This document shows, one piece after another, positions 5,172 through 8,184 of a stretch of DNA of 8,184 bases. The translations under genes and the position numbers were made by a program. The notes below the pieces were generated by a model. The model saw only the letters and a list, made by a program, of their open reading frames with translations, was not told where the DNA came from and searched no databases. Every line of letters begins with the position of its first letter. Position 1 is the first letter of the stretch. The DNA comes from Oscillospiraceae bacterium (GTDB lineage: Bacteria > Bacillota_A > Clostridia > Monoglobales > WRBX01): NCBI GenBank assembly GCA_009784335.1, contig WRBX01000024.1:1-8184 (forward strand), given 5' to 3'.

Positions 5172-5178
5172 TTGTCAA
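5150..5178 (-). promoter_or_regulatory. Extended -10 sigma-A promoter of the Rel-like gene
   Basis: On the minus strand a perfect TTGACA (5178-5173), 17-bp spacer and TAGCCT (5155-5150) preceded by TG one base upstream (extended -10). The -35 box lies in the last codons of the GT4 glycosyltransferase gene. The predicted leader is about 17 nt and contains the GGGGGAG ribosome site. Confidence 0.6.
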
Positions 5179-6270
5179 ACTTAGGTAAAAATTTTCCATT
5201 TGTTGCACCATATTTTCGGCAGTGAACCGTTCGGAATAGATTTTTTTACTGTTTTCGCTTAAATCATTATATAGGCCTTCGTCGCCGAGCAGGCGCTCTA
5301 TTGCCGTCGCGATTTGCTCGGGCGCGTGCTGAGAGGTGATTAAACCATTTATGCTATCAGTAATCAGCTCAGGATTGCCGCCATAATCAGAAACAATACT
5401 CGGCTTGCCAAGGCTCATACCCTCCATCAATGCAAGGCTGGCAGCTTCGGTTCCGTAGCTGGCGTTGAGCTGAATATCGCAAGCGTTCATCAGCCCCTCT
5501 ATATCGCCTACAAAGCCCGGCAGAATAATATAATTGCCCAGCACGCCTAATTCTTCCGCCAGCTTTTTTAGACTATCAAAATCTTCACCGGTTCCGGCAA
5601 TAATAATTTGGCACAGAATTCCTTTTTCTTTCAACATTTTTGCGGCTTCAACAATATATTTTTGCCCCTTGACGGCTGTTAATCGTGCCGCGATTGCCAA
5701 AGTGGGAATATCATTTCTCGCGCCTATTGACCTCAAAAAATCTTTGCTTTGCGATTTAGTGCGTATGCCCAGGGGCTTAACGCCATTATAAATAACTTGA
5801 ATTTTATCGGGATTTACTCCGCTATCAATAATGTTTTGCGCAGCGGCTTTTGCCACGGCGATAATTTTGCGGCATGTCCAATTATTAAGCCATTTGTTGA
5901 GATGAAAGCCAATGCCGCGAGTTAGTTTTTTTGAAGGCTCGAAAACGCTATGACGAGTGTAGGTGACATTTGCTACGCCGGCAAGTTTCCCGGCGATGCG
6001 GCCGCTCAAGGCTCCGTGGGTGTGCACAATATCGGGCTTGATTTTCTTCAAAACCTTTCTGATTTCCAAAATGCCTTTAAAAGAGAAGCTCTTATCAGCA
6101 ATGCCTTCAACTTCGATTGCGGTTGGAATATGCTCTTTTAGCTTGCTGTTTTTGGGAATAATAACGCTCACTTCAAAAATTTCTTTGTTATAGTATTCAA
6201 GAAAAGCAAGCAAATAACGGCCTGCCCCGCCGATGTTTGTATCCGATATGATGTGCGTTAATTTTATCAT
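5167..6270 (-). CDS. GT4-family (GT-B fold) glycosyltransferase
   Basis: A 367-aa cytoplasmic/peripheral enzyme that would transfer a sugar from a nucleotide-sugar donor to a lipid-linked or glycan acceptor. The N-terminal acceptor domain begins MIKLTHIISD and has the Gly-rich loop NIGGAGRYL (12-20) and IVHTHG (81-86). The C-terminal donor domain has AARLTAVKGQ (194-203, Arg196 and Lys201, predicted to hold the diphosphate), IIAGTGED (223-230), GFVGDIEGLMNACD (252-265) and the E-x7-E retaining signature from Glu275 to Glu283. The acceptor and sugar cannot be read from sequence. The start is the ATG at 6270, one base after the rubrerythrin stop (TAG-A-ATG), without its own ribosome site, so translation is probably coupled. 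A longer reading frame to 6423 only overlaps the rubrerythrin gene. Confidence 0.9.
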   Translation of the reverse strand: MIKLTHIISDTNIGGAGRYLLAFLEYYNKEIFEVSVIIPKNSKLKEHIPTAIEVEGIADKSFSFKGILEIRKVLKKIKPDIVHTHGALSGRIAGKLAGVANVTYTRHSVFEPSKKLTRGIGFHLNKWLNNWTCRKIIAVAKAAAQNIIDSGVNPDKIQVIYNGVKPLGIRTKSQSKDFLRSIGARNDIPTLAIAARLTAVKGQKYIVEAAKMLKEKGILCQIIIAGTGEDFDSLKKLAEELGVLGNYIILPGFVGDIEGLMNACDIQLNASYGTEAASLALMEGMSLGKPSIVSDYGGNPELITDSINGLITSQHAPEQIATAIERLLGDEGLYNDLSENSKKIYSERFTAENMVQQMENFYLSLTK

Positions 6271-6271
6271 T

Positions 6272-6805
6272 CTAATAATTTTTTGCTTGGCGCTCGAAAT
6301 ATGCTTTTGGATGATGGCAGGTAGGGCAAACTTCCGGTGCGTTCTTGCCGATGTGGATGTGCCCGCAATTGCGGCAATGCCAAGCGGTGCCGTCTTCCGC
6401 CTCGAAAACTTGATTCGCCTCAATATTTTGAAGAAGCTTCAAATAACGCTTTTCATGCTCGCTTTCGATTTCTGCAATTGATTCAAATTGGCGAGCAAGC
6501 TTTTCAAAACCTTCTTCGCGGGCAGTTTGTGCAAATTCGGAATACATTGTAGTCCACTCATAATTTTCGCCTTCCGCTGCATGTTTTAGGTTTTGCATGG
6601 TATCGCCGATACCGCCCAAGGCCTTAAACCATAATTTCGCATGTTCTTTTTCATTGCGCGCAGTTTCCTCAAAAATCGCCGCAATTTGCTCATAACCTTC
6701 TTTTTTTGCCACCTTTGCGAAATAATCATACTTGTTCCTCGCCTGTGATTCGCCGGCAAATGCCGACATTAAATTAGTTTCGGTTTTTGTGCCCTTCAAT
6801 TCCAT
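6272..6805 (-). CDS. rbr: Rubrerythrin (diiron ferritin-like plus rubredoxin domain)
   Basis: A cytoplasmic peroxidase of anaerobes that reduces H2O2 using electrons from NAD(P)H via rubredoxin-type carriers. The 177-aa protein has normal length. The four-helix diiron domain (1-135) carries the ligands AGES (Glu19), NEKEH (Glu52, His55), EEGF (Glu97) and EIESEH (Glu114, His117). The C-terminal rubredoxin-like domain has CRNC (144-147) and CPTC (160-163) for one FeS4 iron. The ATG at 6805 is preferred because GAGAGGGTGA sits upstream; an in-frame GTG at 6814 lies within that site. It has a sigma-A promoter at 6831-6860 and is first in an operon with the GT4 gene, an unusual partner. No PerR-type operator was recognised. 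Confidence 0.96.
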   Translation of the reverse strand: MELKGTKTETNLMSAFAGESQARNKYDYFAKVAKKEGYEQIAAIFEETARNEKEHAKLWFKALGGIGDTMQNLKHAAEGENYEWTTMYSEFAQTAREEGFEKLARQFESIAEIESEHEKRYLKLLQNIEANQVFEAEDGTAWHCRNCGHIHIGKNAPEVCPTCHHPKAYFERQAKNY

Positions 6806-6830
6806 AACTATCACCCTCTCTATATTTGAA

Positions 6831-6860
6831 ATTCTATGTTTTTTAGGAAAACAAAGTCAA
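6831..6860 (-). promoter_or_regulatory. Sigma-A promoter of the rubrerythrin operon
   Basis: On the minus strand TTGACT (6860-6855), 18-bp spacer and TAGAAT (6836-6831), five of six consensus matches in each box. The predicted leader is about 20 nt and contains the GAGAGGGTGA ribosome site. The heptad palindrome begins 8 bp upstream of the -35 box. Confidence 0.65.
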
Positions 6861-6868
6861 TGTTTGGG

Positions 6869-6934
6869 AAGTGGCTAGTGACTAGTGGTTAGTGGCTAGC
6901 CTTCTAATCACTAGCCACTAGTCACTAATCACTT
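6869..6934. repeat. Palindrome built from 7-bp tandem repeats
   Basis: The left arm (6869-6899) is four head-to-tail heptads of the form AGTGRYT. The right arm (6904-6934) is their inverted counterpart, with a 4-nt loop between. The 31-nt arms differ from perfect complementarity at about five positions, several of which would be G-U pairs in RNA. It lies between the divergent rubrerythrin and GT2 promoters and has no coding potential. It is probably an interspersed palindromic repeat; a protein-binding array is the alternative. Confidence 0.8.
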
Positions 6935-6944
6935 TTGAAAATGC

Positions 6945-6972
6945 TTGCATTTTTTTGCAAATGTGATAGCTT
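6945..6972 (+). promoter_or_regulatory. Extended -10 promoter of the GT2 gene, placed for a leaderless transcript
   Basis: TTGCAT (6945-6950), 16-bp spacer and TAGCTT (6967-6972) preceded by TG at 6964-6965. Only six nucleotides separate the -10 box from the ATG at 6979, so +1 would coincide with the start codon; no Shine-Dalgarno is present. The -35 box overlaps a small dyad, AAAATGC-tt-GCATTTT. Confidence 0.5.
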
Positions 6973-6978
6973 GATTTT

Positions 6979-7677
6979 ATGAAAATTTCTGTGGTTATGC
7001 CTGCGTATAATGAAGCGAAAATAATAGAAGAAAACGCCAAAAGAGTTGATGATTTCTTAGCGAAGACATATAAAAATTATGAACTGATAATAGTGGATGA
7101 CGGTTCTAAAGATGCAACGGGTGAGATAGCGCAAAACCTTGCTATCTCGCGAAAGAATATCAAGGTTATAACATATCCTTTTAACAGGGGCAAGGGCGCG
7201 GCGGTTAAGGCCGGCGTGATGGCGGCCGACGGCGATTATATCCTGTTCACCGACAGCGATTTGGCGTATGCACCGGAGCATTTGGCGGATGCCGCGGAAG
7301 CTTTGGAAAAGAACGATATAGCGATTGGCTCGCGGTATATTCGCGAGGACAAGTCGAAATACCGATTTAAGCGCAAGATAATATCGAAGATTTTTATTGA
7401 ATACACGAATTTGGTTTTTAAGACAGATTATTCCGATATTCAAGCGGGAATCAAGGGCTTTAGGCGAGATGTTGCCAAGGATATTTTCAGCAAAATAACT
7501 ATTTTTGGCTTCGGGTTTGATGTGGAAGTGCTGGCGCTTGCTAAAGTGAATGGGTATTCTGTGGGTGAGTTTGCGGTGGAAGTTTCATCGCAAAGAAAAA
7601 GCTCGAAGGTTCGAGTTATTAAGGATAGTTTTAAGATGTTTTTTAATGTTTGGTCTGTCCACTGGCGCGTGCTTTAG
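6979..7677 (+). CDS. GT2-family glycosyltransferase (dolichol-phosphate glucosyltransferase-like)
   Basis: A 232-aa GT-A fold enzyme predicted to transfer a sugar from a nucleotide-sugar to a polyprenyl phosphate or similar lipid. Motifs: VVMPAYNE (5-12), IIVDDGSKD (37-45, nucleotide-binding Asp40-Asp41), NRGKGAAVKAG (69-79), the metal-binding DSD (92-94, FTDSDL), IGSRY (116-120), SDIQAGIKGFR (152-162) and GFGFDVEVL (177-185), typical of the DPG/DPM-synthase-like branch. No C-terminal membrane helices are evident, as in the soluble or peripheral members. The start at 6979 fits the family exactly (MKISVVMP) although no ribosome site precedes it. It stands alone on the plus strand, with repeats on both sides. 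Confidence 0.92.
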   Translation: MKISVVMPAYNEAKIIEENAKRVDDFLAKTYKNYELIIVDDGSKDATGEIAQNLAISRKNIKVITYPFNRGKGAAVKAGVMAADGDYILFTDSDLAYAPEHLADAAEALEKNDIAIGSRYIREDKSKYRFKRKIISKIFIEYTNLVFKTDYSDIQAGIKGFRRDVAKDIFSKITIFGFGFDVEVLALAKVNGYSVGEFAVEVSSQRKSSKVRVIKDSFKMFFNVWSVHWRVL

Positions 7678-7685
7678 TTTTTTAA

Positions 7686-7833
7686 GCACACAGGTTGCCT
7701 ACGGCAACACACAGATTTAACGGATTAACACAGATGTTTTTAACGCTCTGCGTTAAAAACGAAAATGTAAAAAAATCTGTGTAAATCTGTTGTGGCGAAG
7801 CCACCTGTGTATTCGCGAAGCGAATCTGTGTGC
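7686..7833. repeat. 148-bp multi-armed palindrome between GT2 and SLH genes
   Basis: Nested perfect stems: GCACACAG (7686-7693) with CTGTGTGC (7826-7833); ACACAG (7709-7714) with CTGTGT (7805-7810); or, overlapping that, ACAGATTTA (7711-7719) with TAAATCTGT (7782-7790); and ACACAGAT (7728-7735) with ATCTGTGT (7775-7782). Side hairpins: GTTGCC-tac-GGCAAC (7694-7708), GTGGC-gaa-GCCAC (7792-7804) and ATTCGC-gaa-GCGAAT (7811-7825). The apex is an 11-bp perfect stem, GTTTTTAACGC/GCGTTAAAAAC (7736-7760). It fills the gap between the genes and would fold into a branched, tRNA-like silhouette, but no tRNA features are present. Most likely a REP/MITE-type element. Confidence 0.85.
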
Positions 7834-7852
7834 AAAAAAGAAAGGCTGGGAA

Positions 7853-8184
7853 ATGCGAAAATTATGGTTGATGCTATTAATAATCCCTTTGATGTGCATT
7901 TCGGTTACTGCGGTTGCGCCTAGCATCATGATAACATCGTTTTGGGATAAGAACACAGTGCCGGTGTATGTTGATATGGGCAATTTTGCATGGGCGGCGG
8001 AAGCGGTGGATACGCTTTCAAAATATGGCATTTTGAACGGATATATTGAAGATAACAAAAATCTTTTTAAGGCAAACGGGAAGACAACGAGAGCAGAATT
8101 TGCAAAAATTATTGTTAGTGCTTTTGGTTTTTATGATAGCAAAGCAGAGAACACTATGCTTGATAATCCCGATTATTGGTGGGC
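7853..8184 (+). CDS. Secreted S-layer-homology (SLH) domain protein, N-terminal part
   Basis: Open to the window end (110 complete codons). Residues 1-22, MRKL with a hydrophobic core and TAVA, form a signal peptide with a likely cleavage after Ala22. Residues about 38-92 match an SLH repeat: VYVDMGNFAWAAEAVDTL, then SKYGILNGY and, after a short linker, FKANGKTTRAEFAKIIVSAFG, with the diagnostic TRAEF at 79-83. A second repeat may begin near 103 (LDNPDYWWA). SLH domains bind pyruvylated secondary wall polymers, so the protein should be displayed on the cell surface; the rest, and thus its enzymatic or structural role, lies outside the window. The ATG at 7853 is preceded by a purine-rich AAAGAAAGG and GGGAA, an imperfect ribosome site. 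The 148-bp palindrome ends 19 bp before the start. Confidence 0.9.
   Translation, partial: MRKLWLMLLIIPLMCISVTAVAPSIMITSFWDKNTVPVYVDMGNFAWAAEAVDTLSKYGILNGYIEDNKNLFKANGKTTRAEFAKIIVSAFGFYDSKAENTMLDNPDYWW

Noticed and set aside
6271..6423. 51-residue N-terminal extension of the GT4 frame
   Set aside because: It lies wholly inside the rubrerythrin gene in another frame; the glycosyltransferase fold begins at MIKLTHIISD (6270).
6869..6934. CRISPR-like or direct-repeat array
   Set aside because: The 7-bp units have no spacers and form one inverted structure; there are no cas genes.
7686..7833. A tRNA or similar folded RNA gene
   Set aside because: The branched outline is only superficially tRNA-like: no T-loop GTTCRA, no CCA-type acceptor and a length of 148 bp; it is a symmetrical palindrome.

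Overview
The window looks like chromosome from an anaerobic, spore-forming, Gram-positive bacterium, most likely a Clostridia-class Bacillota. The evidence is a BofA-type sporulation protein, a rubrerythrin, a DUF421/DUF4363 pair, an SLH-domain surface protein and strong AGGAG-type ribosome sites. No rRNA, tRNA, CRISPR array, transposase or phage gene is visible. The 11 protein genes recognised are tightly spaced, but almost every intergenic gap is filled with palindromic repeat DNA.

Layout. Positions 1-1000: rlmB (23S rRNA 2'-O-methyltransferase, minus strand), apparently transcribed as a leaderless mRNA, then the first copy (880-995) of a 115-bp interspersed repeat. Positions 997-2444: a minus-strand run of bofA, a C-terminally short DUF421/YetF membrane protein and a DUF4363 protein. 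The last two are split by three hairpin repeats and the second copy of the 115-bp repeat (1543-1657). Positions 2533-3162: a plus-strand exported glucosaminidase-like cell-wall hydrolase, convergent with the next gene.

Positions 3166-5178 are the accessory-looking part. A 465-aa protein carries a very divergent RelA/SpoT-type (alarmone synthetase) domain. Downstream on the same strand is a 120-aa protein that aligns with acyl carrier proteins but has Asp where the phosphopantetheine serine should be. The first gene has a TTGACA promoter straddled by a perfect 10-bp inverted repeat (operator-like). Between the two genes lie a second TTGACA promoter, a hairpin that could act as attenuator, a short ORF with a good ribosome site and a 100-bp GC-rich palindrome. 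E. coli SpoT is known to bind ACP, so a Rel-like plus ACP-like pair is suggestive, but the functional link is inference.

Positions 5167-6860: a rubrerythrin-GT4 glycosyltransferase operon (minus strand) behind a recognisable sigma-A promoter. Positions 6869-6934: a heptad-periodic palindrome between divergent promoters. Positions 6979-7677: a GT2 glycosyltransferase (plus strand), also apparently leaderless. Positions 7686-7833: a 148-bp nested palindrome. From 7853 to the window end: the start of a secreted SLH-domain protein. The two glycosyltransferases, wall hydrolase and SLH protein suggest envelope functions; rlmB, bofA and rubrerythrin are ordinary ribosome, sporulation and oxidative-stress genes.
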